Below, piece by piece: positions 22,617-35,294 of a stretch of 48,131 nt of DNA. The first letter of the stretch is position 1, and each line of letters opens with the position of its first letter. The stretch spans positions 42,031 through 90,161 of the forward strand of contig NW_003546389.1 in the NCBI RefSeq assembly GCF_000090795.2. Reading direction: 5' to 3'. The position numbers and the translations under genes are program-made. Source of the stretch: Amphimedon queenslandica (lineage: Eukaryota; Porifera; Demospongiae; Haplosclerida; Niphatidae). The notes below the pieces were generated by a model. It did no database searches and was not told the DNA's origin. It worked only from the letters and a program-made list of their open reading frames with translations.

Positions 22617-22725
22617 TTTCTGATAGGTTGATGAATCCAATGCTAATCTAGCTCGTGCTATTTTTGATGAGTTGAACGATGCTTATGAACTGTTTGAACA
22701 AAGTGGAGCTAAATCCCTTTATTAA
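13398..22725 (+). CDS. GAK: Cyclin G-associated kinase / auxilin homolog
   Basis: The 23 exons are 13398-13545, 13599-13660, 13748-13804, 13874-13982, 14333-14466, 14567-14692, 14810-14899, 14971-15106, 15270-15376, 15462-15667, 15981-16179, 16229-16351, 16675-16820, 18115-18228, 18276-18362, 18873-18990, 19036-19118, 19309-19505, 19562-20746, 21569-21717, 21977-22105, 22155-22202 and 22627-22725. They sum to 1283 aa, near the vertebrate length. Domain order: Ser/Thr kinase (GGYGFV loop, YALK, HRDIK, CDFGSA, MYRAPE); PTEN/tensin-like domain with HCKDGVHPSG, lacking the P-loop Arg and so probably not a phosphatase; C2 domain; Ser/Gly-rich linker with NDPF, FDPF and SDPF adaptor-binding motifs; J domain (CLSVHPDK) that stimulates Hsc70. 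GAK uncoats clathrin vesicles at the trans-Golgi and plasma membrane and phosphorylates AP subunits. A partial copy lies at 4739-6505. Confidence 0.95.
14698..14780 (+). repeat. (GA)n tract in GAK intron 6
   Basis: Nearly pure GA/GGA repeat immediately after the exon 6 donor. It creates several spurious long ORFs on both strands. The pseudogene copy lacks it. Confidence 0.9.
16850..18025 (+). repeat. ~186-bp tandem repeat array in GAK intron 13
   Basis: About seven head-to-tail units. The marker GTAGAGAATTCTTC or a close variant recurs near 16886, 17068, 17252, 17439, 17625, 17811 and 17997. Each unit holds a 'gaaagtttgagctgattcc' segment, a CTGTACTATAGTACAG palindrome and a 'cctgatacatatacatg' segment. 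Inner units are the most alike, as expected of unequal exchange. The array fills most of a 1.3-kb intron and has no coding potential. Confidence 0.92.
18480..18850. repeat. TACATGTACATG-rich intron segment with internal direct repeat
   Basis: Many self-complementary TACATGTA units lie in GAK intron 15. A ~38-bp sequence beginning ATTTAATTAAAGAAAATTGC occurs at about 18496 and again at about 18661, each preceded by an ACATGTA-type tract. No exon is supported here. Confidence 0.8.
20809..21518. mobile_element. candidate MITE in GAK intron 19
   Basis: GGCCTCGCCC near 20809 is matched by the inverted GGGGCGAGGCC near 21504-21514, bounding ~0.7 kb of non-coding sequence in an otherwise short-intron gene. 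No convincing target duplication is visible, so the element is tentative. Confidence 0.45.
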
Positions 22726-23431
22726 TGAACTATAACAGCAACAAACTGTTTATAATTTTACTGTCAATTATTATTATTATTGTTATTATTATTATTAATT
22801 TATGTTATTATTTTTATTTTATGGTAGACTTATTCTTGACACAATTATGCCATCACACTAGTTATTATTATTATTGTTGTATTATTATTATTATTATTAT
22901 TATTAATTGTTGTATTATGCTGCCATTGATCTTTATTATAATTAATTTTGGAAACTATAATATTAAACAGAAGGAAGCTGAATTGAAATTTATAGTAAAT
23001 AATAATTACTTTTTTATTTCCTGTTCTTGTTAACACCTCAAAGTGTGAAAAAAGGTGTGAGCAAGAAAAGAAAGTAAACTATTTTTTAAATTTATTTGTA
23101 TATTTTAATTTATTTTATTTGAATTTTTAGTATATACTTTTTACTTCCTGTTTTTTTTAACACCCCAAAGTGTAAAAAAGGTGCGAACAAGAAAAGGAAG
23201 TAAACTATTTTTATATTTATTTGTATCAAATAAATTCTTTATTAAGAAATTTAATTTTTACAGCTTTTACAACAAAAATTATCGATATTACTCCTCCAAT
23301 AGTAAGAGCGAGAATTACATTATTATTGTGAGTAAAAGTTGCATTTAGTGTAAATGAAAAATGTTTTTTAATGATGACTCTGATTATAATAATACTAATA
23401 ATAATTAATACACTAATAATAATAATAATAA
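22726..23431. repeat. GAK-RAD17 convergent spacer with two hairpin repeats
   Basis: Simple TTA repeats are followed by two similar blocks (~23010-23095 and ~23135-23215). In each, a TTCCTGTT..AACACC arm faces a GGTG..AACAAGAAAAG..AAGTAAACTATTTTT arm around AAAGTGT, giving an imperfect stem-loop. The blocks lie between the two converging stop codons and may serve in 3' ends; this is inference. Confidence 0.6.
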
Positions 23432-23761
23432 TCACCAATCTTCATCATCAAAATCTTCAATACATTCATGATCATCATCATGATCATAGTCACTATCATT
23501 ATTGTTAGTTATTCCTCCAGTCCGTAGCTGTGAACTAGTAAGAACAGGCTCTTCTCTTTCCAACGGTCGCTCAATTAAAGGGGTGTGGCTTCCCATCTCT
23601 AACGAGGAGGTGTGGCTTGAATCACCCCCAAACTCTGTCTCGCCCAATTTAGAAAAACCTCTATTTAAAAACAAATAATAATAATTTCATTTTTCGTTGA
23701 GTTTACCTTTTAAAATTTGTTTTGAAATCTGTAATGGTATGAAGCAGATTCGCTTGACCTA

Positions 23762-23799
<38 letters not shown>

Positions 23800-26689
23800 A
23801 GATCATAATTATGTCACATGAGTATCACACGACTACTGACTGGGGTTTCTCAATGGTTTATTCATTAGTGATATAAATGGTAATATTTCTGTCTGTAGCT
23901 CAATGGGTAACCATAAATGAGCTGTAAATAAGAGAAAGAGGAGAGAGGAGGAGAAAGAAGAAAGGAGGGAGAGAGAGAGAGAGATGTGATATCATGTGAT
24001 AACTATAGAACTAACATACAGTGTGGTGATGCTCCAAGATGCAGAAACAAGTCACGAGAAGAAGTACAATTATCTTCAAACTATAAAATATGAAAAATAC
24101 AACTAATGACACAAGAATTAATAATGTACATGTACATATACATCCCTCGTTGCTTGTTGATGTGTATACATTGTGTTGGGCATTAATTGGAGTAAACAAG
24201 GACTCAAAGTTTTAGTGCTAATTACTTTTCTCCAGACTGTACTCCACATTGGTTTATGCAGTGGTCTCCATCTCCCACTACTTATCTCATTATTAGCAAA
24301 CATTAGTCCACGACAGCAAACTGATGAGCTACAGGATTCTAAGCATCGTCTATCAACCTAATATGCATGTAAAAGAACATGTAAAATAAGATAGGGTAGT
24401 ATGGGTAGTTGGGTACCTGTGATTCAGTCCATGATGAGGAGAATATATCAGAATCACTAATGTACTCTAGAGCAACTGACTAGAGAAAAAAAATAATTTT
24501 TGTACCAAATGTACTTTTAAAATGTTATTATTATTATATGACAATGGAACTAATGGGTTTTTACTTGTCACGGATTTTGTGACAATCGGACTAATGGGTT
24601 TTTGCTCGTCACAGATTTCGTGACAATGGCCAAATTCACCAAAATTGAAAAGGAGAGAATTCACCATTTCTATAATGCTTCCTGATACATTAGGTTGCAT
24701 AGAAAGTTTGAGCTGATTCCGATTAAAATTGGATTTTAAAAGAATTTTTAAAGTTGCTAAAAAATCAGGTCAAAAGTAACAATTGAGAATCCTCAAATTT
24801 CTATTGATTTCGGACAGTAAATGCACACTCACCACGTCTTCTATCCTCTCAAAGAAGTCAAGGTAGTTCTGGTGAAGATACAAATTAAATAAATCACTTC
24901 TCATGTTGACTGACTCGATAACAATCTATTAATAATCGTCATAGCAACTCGTTAAATAAACTCCACCCACCTCAGGCTCTACTAATAATTCCCCTCTTCT
25001 ATTTACAGAGAAAGGGGCAGAGTCAGTCACACCCTCAGTACTGCTTCCTAGTGTTACTAAAAATAGCAATGTTACTAATAATAGAACATACTTTTACAAT
25101 AGAGTATCTTTCCAAGTGCTTTAAATAGAAACATCGAGCAATCTCGACCACCCAACTCAGCCGAACTTTTGACCACACCCATTTCTCCAGGATCTTTCCA
25201 TCTCAAATTATCGTTGTTGGAACCTATTGTGCAATAATGGTAACCATAGCAACACTAGCCACACCTCTCAGACAGGTAAACTGTAACATGTTAACGGCCG
25301 ATCTTATGTCGCCGCTAGACTTCACAGCAATGCTTTCTATGACTTCCTTATTTGGTAATAAAGTGGGCATGGTTTTTAAACGATGTCTACCACTCTCCTT
25401 TAGAGATTTAAATTCGGTCTCGACTATTCTATTTAATGCCCTCACCATGTTAGTATGGGCGACAGGATTGAAGCTAAAAGAGAGAAAATATTTAAAATGT
25501 GTTTTATAGATACTAACTGAATATGATGAATATCTAATTGTGATACTATAAGTGATGGGAATAGTCTTGATGAGCTACCGATGGAACTGGACTGACTATC
25601 AGATACAATAAAAACCAACGGGTAATGGAAATATCTCATACTCCTGTAGAGAGAAAGAGAGAGAGAGAGGAGATAAATAAATAATTAAATAAATAGATTA
25701 TTACTTTAATAAATGATGTAATTGCGACGGATCTCTTAACAAAGCATTTGGTAAATCCTAAAATATATTTAATAAAAATTAAAATAAAATATACATACAT
25801 GCACATACAAATACCTCAATGAGTATAATCTTATTCTTTCTCTCTCCTTTCCCTCCAGTAGCTGAAGTAGCCTCAGATGAAGTGGTGGTGAAATTAAGTG
25901 ATGGATACCTGTTCCCACGTAGCAGGAAATTTTGAAACTGTTTCGTCTGAGACTCTTGAAACTCGTAATCCTGGAACTGAGAGTCTGAGAGTATGGGAAT
26001 CAAATATATCCACTAAGCCCCTCCCCTTACTTACATCTATCGACCACACCCACTTGAGGAACATCAAAAGGGTTGGACCACTCTGTTACTGATACCCCTA
26101 GTTCTTGTGTGATGGAACGTACTGTTGCTGTTTTTCCACAACCACTTGGACCTGTTAGTAATAAAATTGGACACTGTGTCTTCTGAAAAGAAAAATATTA
26201 CTAATAATCATTTATTTTTTAAAGTGTTTACATTAGATAAGGCAGAGTCAATCCATTGCTGCACTTCAGTTAGCTTCTTCTTATGAACGGCAAGATCAGC
26301 CTGTATCAGAATCAGTATCAATATATCAATATCAGTGTTAAGAGATCAGTTACCGTTGATTTTGGTGAATATTTTACATTCCAAGCTGTTTCAGAATCAC
26401 CGCTAGCTAAAAATATAATAAAATTAATGCGTGGCCATATTACAATACCTGTTAATAGTGTTTTATCATTTTGAGACGTTTTTCTAGTAAGAGGTGTGGT
26501 CTTTCTCCTCTTTGAAGTGCTCGGATATTTCCTAAGTGTGCTGCCCCCAGTTCTCTTCCTATTAGTGACCTTTGATGAGGTCAGGCCTACAGAAAGATCA
26601 CTATCAAGGTCAGTTACCCAGTCTGATAGGCTCTAGGGACAGAGAAATGATATAAAATACTTGTTAAAAACATTCTTTACCTTTTTCAT
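23432..26689 (-). CDS. RAD17: RAD17 checkpoint clamp-loader subunit
   Basis: The 18 exons, 5' to 3', are 26681-26689, 26449-26632, 26354-26406, 26232-26300, 26035-26182, 25815-25984, 25705-25757, 25518-25643, 25265-25473, 25092-25223, 24971-25056, 24833-24925, 24417-24479, 24226-24357, 24020-24080, 23841-23921, 23707-23758 and 23432-23660, giving 649 aa. RAD17 with RFC2-5 loads the 9-1-1 clamp at damaged DNA to activate ATR. Seen: Walker A LLLTGPSGCGKTATVRS; EWSNPF; KIILIE plus DLPNALLRD (Walker B region); FNPVAHTNMVRALNRIV; SSGDIRSAVNMLQF (sensor region); GGRDCSMFLFKALGKILYCK; DLFNLYLHQNYLDFFERI; RPLHKPMW. The C-terminus is acidic (ECIEDFDDEDW), as in RAD17 tails that bind the clamp. The three-codon first exon is less certain than the rest. 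Confidence 0.95.
24600..24780 (-). repeat. dispersed copy of the ~180-bp repeat in a RAD17 intron
   Basis: It contains 'gaaaggagagaattcaccatttctataatgcttcctgatacat' style sequence (in parts) and 'gaaagtttgagctgattccg', matching units of 16850-18025 in the same order. It is a single diverged copy. Just upstream, TTACTTGTCACGGATTTTGTGACAAT is echoed by a second similar stretch. Confidence 0.7.
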
Positions 26690-26831
26690 GATGTACCCAC
26701 GTGTTCACGTGTTCACAAATCACTATATTTGTAGTGGGCGTGGTAACAGACACGCCTTTTTAATGAGCCCCACCCTAGCCCTCAGCAATTTTTAATTTTT
26801 AAAAACTCTGCTAAAAAATGATTTTGTTTAT

Positions 26832-29181
26832 TTATTGTTCTTTATTGTATTGTGTTGCAGCTGGTTCTTGTCCCATTTTAAACAAGAAAATTAAATGTTC
26901 CTTCACAACAGTGAGAAAGCTGGTCTCACAATTATACTGAATACCAAACTCTTTACAAGTATCCCGTACAATAGGAGTAATGATGGGATAATAGGACTGG
27001 AGTACATCAGGAAACAAATGGTGAGCTACTTGATGATTGAGAGCACCAGTTAATAATGTACACAGCAATGAATCAGTAGCATAATCCTTAGTAGTTAATA
27101 CTTGATACTCAGCCCTGTAATGCAATGAAAAAAATAATTTTTTTAAATTGAAGGCAACTTTGCTGAAAGCTGCTATGCAACTTCTTGTTGCATGAACAGG
27201 TTTTCAGTAAATTTGCTTGGTAGTTCATACCATTTTTTATCATTGGTTTCATCTGGCTGTATTTCAGCTAACTATATTAGAGAAAAGAATGCATTTTGAA
27301 TTCTGTGGTTTATTACTTACATCAGTGTTCACATGATTCACTACAGTTATTAGAGCTGTTATGAATCCATAAACTAGCTCGTATATAAAGTGATACAATA
27401 TCTATGGGATCACATGATAGTCACATGATAGTCGCATGATAGTCACATGTTCAGCTTACCAGTGTCTTCAGTGGCATGATCATCATTGGTATGAACAGTA
27501 CTAGTGAGAAATGGAGGAACTTGGCAACGTAGAACTTTATTAGTTGAAAGGTACTTGGAGGGTTCATCCTTATGGTACCTGAATATCAAATGAAAAATAA
27601 TAAATTAATATATTATGGTAGCAGACCTTTCTGCAGTGATAAAATATCACTAAAGTCTTGCATTTTCATTTTGATAGCAAGCTATATATGTGCATGAACA
27701 GCAACAAATAATGTCTTTAATTATTTGATGCTCACAAAGCAATATAGCATTGGCATGTATATATACTGCAGACGGTATCTTTTAATCCAGTTTTGCTTGT
27801 GTTTAATCCTCCAAAAATCAATATCCTGAGAATAAAAGAGTATTAAAAACTATTACATGATACTTTACTCTTTTACATTAGTTTTAGTATCAGGATCCAC
27901 TCCATTAACATTAGTGTAATTATGGTGTCCATAAGTGTGCTAGGAATACAGCAATAATTATTAGCTGAATGTATGTTTTATAGTGCTCTACTTGATATGT
28001 CCAGCAATACATTGAAAATCCACCCATCACAACAGTTATGAATCCACCAACCTTCCATATCCATGGCTTGTGTGTAATAGCAAAGTGGCTACACCAAATA
28101 TTCACAGAATTAACACAGTATGCATATTTATAGCAAGAGTAATACCTCAAGTCGTGACCAAAATTAAATAGAACAAAACAGCTGCACCAACCAAGAGCAA
28201 AAGAGCATGCAACACCAAGCCATGAGTCATGATATCTTAACTATTAATGATAGATAGGAGATGAGAGTTTCAAAATCAATTTCATACTTACCATTCCATA
28301 CCATGAGCTCACCCAAAAGAACAAGAAAAACAGGTATAGAGAAAACATTCTGTAATCTATTTTAGGATCCTATGATTATGAAATTTAAACAATCAGTTGT
28401 AACTCAGATGTAATTTTGTGGCAAAAAATTTTGGAGTAACTGTAAATATTTTAGCCAACATAGAACATTAAAAACTAATCTACCAGTACTAATTATTATT
28501 ATAATAACACTCCCACACAGGTATGTGGTGTGGTCCACATTTTTGCAAAAATAAAATTATTGTAAAAGTTGTGTCATTATAATAGTTATAGTATTGGCTT
28601 ACAATATTAAGGGATTTGAAATGCTCTTTAACTCTTTTCTTTAGCACAGGATAAAACTGAGTCCTAGAGTGGAGAGAAAGAGTGAAAAGGAGGGAGGGAG
28701 AGAAAGACAGATAAGCAGAGAGAAAGGTAGAGTAGAGTTCCTTTAATTAACTTGCACATACTTGTCTTCAGCATATACAGGCATTTCATTGTCAATCAGC
28801 TCACCGACATAATATTTCTCAAGTACCCTAAACAGCAAATTGAAAATAACAAGCAAACACCATAAATGATAAACAAAGCAAAAACAAACTGTTTTCAGTT
28901 AGGGCATACTTCATTGTTTGTGGTTGATGATAGACATTGAATAAGTGTGTTATATCATGACCAGCTCCTAACATGATCTGATCAACACCTCCAGGATGAG
29001 ATGATACAAAACTACTAACATCATAAACCTATGAGGACAAAGAAGAAAGAGATATGAGAGAGGGGGAGGGAGTTTTTACTTTTCCGTTGTGAGCAACGTG
29101 AGCATTCTCTCGCTTGTTTAGAGCACTCAGTTCTTTCCATGTGAAGTGCTTGACTGCTCCAAGAGGCTCAGGGCTACCCAT
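26832..29181 (-). CDS. Front-end fatty acid desaturase A (cytochrome b5 fusion)
   Basis: Fourteen exons give 449 aa, among them 29080-29181, 28910-29028, 28762-28827, 28603-28663, 28292-28369, 28146-28240, 27992-28088, 27877-27939, 27736-27825 and the last, 26832-27114. The N-terminal cytochrome b5 domain has HPGG (VSSHPGGVDQIMLGAGHD) to bind heme. Hydrophobic segments carry three His boxes: HDLSH, HTYGHH and QVAHH. The Gln in the third box, with the fused b5, marks front-end (delta-4/5/6/8-type) desaturases. These insert double bases between an existing double bond and the carboxyl end of long fatty acids in the ER membrane. Regioselectivity cannot be read from sequence. It is the first of three tandem paralogs; the stop lies 142 bp from the RAD17 start. 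Confidence 0.93.
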
Positions 29182-29375
29182 ATTCTCTACAAATAAATGA
29201 TCTCCTTTCTATTCCTTAATAGAGGTGCGAATGAAGCAAATTTGCATATTGAGCCACGCCCTTCATTTGAAACAAGAGATGCGTGGGTGGAAAAGGTCAC
29301 AAAGCACACAAAAATAAGGAAAAAAAATAACATTAGCAAAATACAGAAGAGTTAATTCAGTAGCTGGTGCAGTAT

Positions 29376-30364
29376 TTACTGGACCTTGAGCTGGGTAGGT
29401 TCCTGTCCCATTCTAAACAAATATTTCAAATGCTCCCATAGAGCCTTAGGCAGACTGGCTTCACAATTATACTGAATACCAAATTCTTTACAAGTATCCC
29501 GCACAATAGGAGTAATGATGGGATAATAGGACTGTAGTACATCAGGAAACAAATGGTGAGCTACTTGATGATTGAGAGCACCAGTTAATAATGTACACAG
29601 CAATGAATCAGTATCGTAATCTTTAGTAGTTAATACTTGATACTCAGCCCTGTAATGCAACATGATAATGAAGATTAGGCCATGCAGTAAATATATTTCT
29701 TACCATTTAATATCCTTAGCTTCCTCTGGCTTAATCATTTCATGCAACTAGACAAAGGAGAAGCAATAAGAAGATACATTAGTTGAGTACTTACATCAGT
29801 ATTAACATGATTTATATTAATGATAATAGCAAGTATAAATCCATATACCAACTCATACAGTAAGTGCAGCATTACCTAAATAAAAAGTAAAAAGAAATAC
29901 TTAATTGCTACAGTCAAGTATCATAAGTACACTCACCATTGAGCTAAATGACATATACATCAGTGGTACAAATATCAGTAATACAACATGAAGCAGTTTA
30001 ATCACAATGAATTCAATTATTTGGAAAGTACTAAGTGGATTCATACTTATAGGACCTATAATAGAAGAAAATTTTATACCACAAGATAGGTAAAATTTCG
30101 ACTGACAGTCACAACAAAATTTTATTAACCTTTTCTAAGTGTTACTACATCAAAGCAGTCTTGTATTTTCATCTTCATTGTAAGCTATATGCATGCATGC
30201 ACACAGTCATAAAGTTATTTCTTATAATTCAGTTCATTATTATTTTGCATACGAGTGAATAAAGTACTGGCATGTATATGTACTGCAATCGGAAAGTCCT
30301 GATCCACTTCTGTCTTTCTTTTAACCTATACACATCATTATGATCCTGCAAAAAGAGAAAAAAA

Positions 30365-30424
<60 letters not shown>

Positions 30425-31844
30425 GAGGAGGAGAGAAAGAAAGAGCAAGAGAGAGGAGAGAAAGAGAGTGGCATATAGCTCTAAATAGTTGTCATTTTTC
30501 TCTTACAGTTGTATACACATCTGGATCAACGCCATCAACACTAGTATAGCTATGATGACCAAAAATATGCTGCCAGAGAGAAAAAGAGAGACAGAGGAAG
30601 AAAAGAAAGGGATAAAAGACTTGAAACAGGCTCAACTAACTTGATAAGTCCAGCAGTACATTGAGAGGCCACTGGTCACTTGTCCTACAATCCTAACAGC
30701 CCTCCACACCCAAGGGCTGTGGGTAACTGCAAAATGACTTTTAAAATATCATAATAATAAAATAAAAATAAATGTCTTTATTGTTATTTCTCACCTCACA
30801 TCGTGGCCAATCAAAAAGATAACACAAGCACTAATCCAACCTAAAACAACTGTGCTAGCAATACTAAGCAACCAAGACTCTGCCCACCATTTCAACTATA
30901 CATAAATACATAAAACATACATAAATACATACATACATGCATAAAGAAAAAGTGTACATGTACAAAAATTCCCAATGCAAGTACACTTTGTGAAGTCCAC
31001 CCTTGGAAAAGCATTTAAACCACAATTGTCAATGACAATAGTGAAGGAAGCATCATACAATTAGATAATAATGAAAGGAAGTTGATACTGATGATGTGGT
31101 TGATAGCTAGTCAGGCACTGCCAATAGTATTTACCAATGCTACTGGATGTTGCATTTGATTACCATGGAGAATTATCATTTATGATTGTCAGTACAAATA
31201 GGCTACACAACTCACCATTCCATACAGTGATCCCCACCAGGTAATGAACACCATCAGGTATAAAGCAAACATTCTATAGTCAAACTTTGGATCCTGTAAA
31301 TAATAATTTCAATTTTATATATATAATGTTTTTTTTATTGGTTATACTATGTTAAGAGAATTCAGTTTCTCTTTAACTCTCTTTTTAAGCGTTGGATAAA
31401 ACTGTGTCCTACGATTGAAAAAAAAATTAAATAATAAAAATTTTATAAGTTGTACATACTTGTCTTCAGCATATACAGGCATTTCATTGTCAATCAGTTC
31501 GCCGACATAATATTTCTCAAGTACCCTAAACAATAAACAATAACAATTCCATGCACTTAATGGTCTTGTCTTCATTACTTCAGTATCTTTGGTTGATGGT
31601 AGGTATTAAACAGTTGAGTTATATCATGACCAGCTCCAATCATAATCTGATCAATACCTCCAGGATGAGATAAAACAAAGCCACTAACATCATAAACCTA
31701 AGGGCAAATAAAAGGGTGAGAGAGGGGGGATGGAGGTGTTACTTTTCCTTTATAAGCAACGTGAGCATTCTCTCGCCTATTTAAAGTCCTTAGCTCTCTG
31801 TAGGTGAACTTTTTGTATGCTTCTCCAGGATCTGGAGACCCCAT
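29376..31844 (-). CDS. Front-end fatty acid desaturase B (cytochrome b5 fusion)
   Basis: Same exon plan as copy A, beginning MGSPDPGEAYKKFTYRELRT (ATG at 31842-31844). The b5 HPGG exon follows near 31590-31700; later exons give YYVGELIDNEMPVYAEDK, HDVSH, HIFGHH (30510-30572) and the last exon 29376-~29650 with QVAHHLFP. The ending MGQEPTQLKVQ differs from copies A and C. All boxes are intact, so activity is likely. Intron (GA)n and TACATG tracts explain the extra ORFs. Its stop is 194 bp from the copy A start and its start 134 bp from the CutC stop. Confidence 0.92.
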
Positions 31845-31978
31845 CTTGAATTGAAGCCAGAAGTAAGGGTTGTGGAATATAGAATAAAATAGGCGGGTAT
31901 GCGAAAACCACGTGTTTTAATCAAACGCGTAGGTGCATGCATAGTTGCGTAAGTGAGCTGAAAAAAAAAGCAAAATTA

Positions 31979-32796
31979 TCATGTATTTTCATTCCAAATT
32001 CTTTTGCTAATGTTAACTAGATTGAGTACTGTGTTAGCCTCAGTCTCTTTGTAAGCATAATCAGGACTCAGTCCCATTCTCAAACTATCGTTCCTATGCT
32101 CCATTCTTGATTCTTTCCAAGCTCCAGAACCAGATCCATGAAATTCCCTGAGCTCTGGCAGCTCTTTTAATATCAGCTCAAGATTATCAGGTGTAATGCC
32201 TCCTCCAGGCATCACAATGATACGACCAGCTCCCATCGAAGTTAGCTCTGAAATGAGGGGTAGTCCTTTTATAGCTGAAGGTTGTCCCCCGCTAGTTAGA
32301 ACTCTTGAAAAACCCAGTTCTATAATGTCCTCGAGCGATGTCTTGGGATTTAAGGAGACATCAATGGCTCTGTGAAATGTGACTGGGAGAGGATTAGCAA
32401 TATCTAAGAGAAAGAAAGAGAGAGAATGTTGCATCTGATGGCATTTAAATTATTTTTAGTTTTTTACCCAACAAACTTTTGCAATTGTCTTTATCAATGC
32501 ATGTGACCACTTGGACTTAGAATACCAAACACAAAACCTTCCGCCCCCTCATTTTTAAATATCTCAATATCCTCCCTCATGACCTCCAGCTCGTGTTCCG
32601 AATAACAAAAATCCCCCGGACGAGGTCTGATCATAACGAATATTGGTAGAGAGGGGACTGATTTCTTTACTCTTTTATACAGACCCAGTGATGGGGTTAG
32701 TCCTCCTTCCTGAAGGTTAGAGCACAGCTCGAGACGAGAGGCTTTGCCTTTATCAGCATTTATGGCAGATTGCACACTATCGACACAAACCTCCAT
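31979..32796 (-). CDS. CUTC: CutC homolog, reading frame interrupted by 4 extra bases
   Basis: Two exons, 32468-32796 and 31979-32403. The product starts MEVCVDSVQSAINADKG and contains PIFVMIRPRPGDFCYSE, PLPVTFHRAID, RIIVMPGGGI: the CutC TIM-barrel family, linked to copper homeostasis. Near 32495-32505 the frame reads ..SPSGHMH then TGA. Four bases (GCAT on the coding strand) lie inside what should encode GHIDKDNCKSLL; without them the coding length would be 750 nt and the downstream frame is fully open. So as written the protein stops after ~100 aa of ~249. Causes could be assembly error, a null allele or a very young pseudogene. It sits on the same strand between desaturases B and C, with 134- and 108-bp gaps. 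Confidence 0.88.
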
Positions 32797-32904
32797 TTTT
32801 GATCTAGTTAATAAAATTAATAACGAGCCACACCCACTTACGTGGGCGCTGCGCTGGTTTAAAAAAATGACAATGAATGATGAAATTAAAATTAAAAAGT
32901 CTTT

Positions 32905-34337
32905 TCAATGAGTTTTAGTCTCAGCCGGTTCTTGTCCCATTTTAAATAAAAAAGTTAAATGTTCTTTTATAGCAACGAATAGACTGGCTTCACAATTATA
33001 CTGAATACCAAATTCTTTACAAGTATCCCGTACAATAGGAGTAATGATGGGATAATAGGACTGGAGTACATCAGGAAACAAATGGTGAGCTACTTGATGA
33101 TTGAGAGTACCAGTTAATAATGTACACAGTAATGAATCAGTATCGTAATCCTTAGTAGTTAATACTTGATACTCAGCCCTGGAATGGAATGTACAGTCAT
33201 TCTTACAATACTTATCTGTGCAGCAAATTTTATTAATTACAATAGAAATGATTGTGGCAAAGGACAATAAAGGAATTGCTTCTTACCAGGATTTATTCTG
33301 TAATGCAATATCTTCTGATAATGATACCTACAGAAATGTAATTTTAAATTCTAAATCATTATTATTATTACTTTAGTTGTAAGGTGTGAGAGCTGTGCCA
33401 GTAGTAAGATCCAGTGCCCCAGCACTACTTGATATATCAAATTATACAGGAGCTATTGGTTATATAAAAAAGGAATATTTATATGCAGAGTTTCCCACAG
33501 TTTAGCATGGTACTCTTGTTCAATGAATTTTGACAAAATACAGGGCATTTTGTCAAAAATTTAAAGGAGTAAGTTTTTAATTTTTTTGATACATGTACAT
33601 GTTCTGATGCTGTGTAGTTTGAAATTTTATGAATTCTAAAAGTTGCTCCAAAATTTTCTTCTGATTCACATATACATGTACTTATGTTATTTGTCAAGTT
33701 GAAGCTGATTCCAATCAAAATTGGATTTTTATTAGTTACTCCAAAAGCCATGTATTACATATTGCAGTTCATAAACATAATTATACTGTTTAGCTCACTT
33801 AGCATGCTTTGTGGAAAACCATGCTTGTGTATAATAATAGTTACCATTGATGTTAATGACATATAAAACAGTGGCACAATCAACCTCATGGTGTGATGGA
33901 ATATTTTCATGAAATAAAACTCTCTCCTTTGATAAGTACTGGGTGGATTTAACCGTATACGACCTAACATAGGGAAGAAATAGCAACTGATTCTAGTCCT
34001 TATTGCAATACCTATCTCAAGGTTCTTCATGACTACAAAATCCTGAACATTCATTATAACGCTGTACTATATGCAATGCAAAATAATGTAATTTTAATGA
34101 TGCATAAAAATCTCTTACAAATGTATAAATAAACAATGGCATGTACAAATGTTGATACTCATAGCGTTTGAACCACGACTGCTTGTGTTTTAGCCTCCAT
34201 ACTTCCTTTTTCTAAATAATAATAATAATAATAAAATCTAGAAGGAAGAAAGTTTATTAATTCTTACCATAACTTGTGTCCTACAATCGGGATCAGCTAT
34301 GTCAACATTGGTGTATATATGATGACCACAAGTGTGC

Positions 34338-34379
<42 letters not shown>

Positions 34380-35250
34380 ATTGCATATAATTAAGCTTAA
34401 TGGCTTACTCTATACATCCAGCAGTACATAGATAATCCCGTCACACACTGCACTATTATTCGAGCTATTCTCCATACCATGGGGCTGTGAGTTATGCAGC
34501 AATGACTACAAAATGAGAGTTATACTAAAAACCTTAAGGCTAGTTTACAATATTATGCTAGTTCTGACATTACGTTGACGCTGGAATAGAATCTGGTTCT
34601 ATTCTAGCAGAAAGCGTGCGTCAAAAGGTCAAATCTCCCACGCTTTTGATTACAAATTGACGGCACGCTGGCCTAACGTTTTATTGTAACCAGCCTTTAT
34701 ACTAGCAAATGTACCTAGCATCATGAAACATAGAATAAAAGGAGAGCCCTGTAAAGATGCCCAAAGCAGCCGAAGAGAAAATGCCTCTTAGCCAATAAGA
34801 GTCACCACTAATGAGCTAGGGAAAGTAAATAATGATGATTGATGATGATGATGATACTTACCATGCTGTACCAAGTAAGGGCACAAAAGGAGCAGTAAGT
34901 AAAATATAATAAAAACATCTTGTAGTCAAATTTAGTGTCCTATAAAGGTGATATAAGTTGAATAATATTCACATAATTACAGTATAGTACAGTGCAAACT
35001 ACTATAGTCTACGTGTTGCTAATTTGCTATTGTAGCAACATTCTAATTTGATTTTGTATCCAAGTATAGAAATCTGTTCTATTTTTAGCACAAGATCAAA
35101 GTAAAAAATGTTGCTAGTAACATGTTTCCTGCTGCTCCTTTTCTAAAACTAGTACTAATCAATTATGCTATTACAATTTGTAGCGATTTAAATTTCTCCT
35201 TGACTCTTTTCTTAAGCGTAGAGTAAAACTGGTTCCTGGAAAAAATAACA

Positions 35251-35294
<44 letters not shown>

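Noticed and set aside
22725..23036. Ile-rich ORFs after the GAK stop
   Set aside because: They derive from TTA/TAA simple repeats with no domain or splice support.
27736..27825. Suspected one-base frameshift in desaturase A
   Set aside because: On rereading the line junction at 27780/27781 the A run is complete and the exon is 90 nt in frame.
30229..30549. Ser/Leu-rich and Arg/Glu-rich ORFs at 30.3 kb
   Set aside because: They are both strands of a GA tract within a desaturase B intron.
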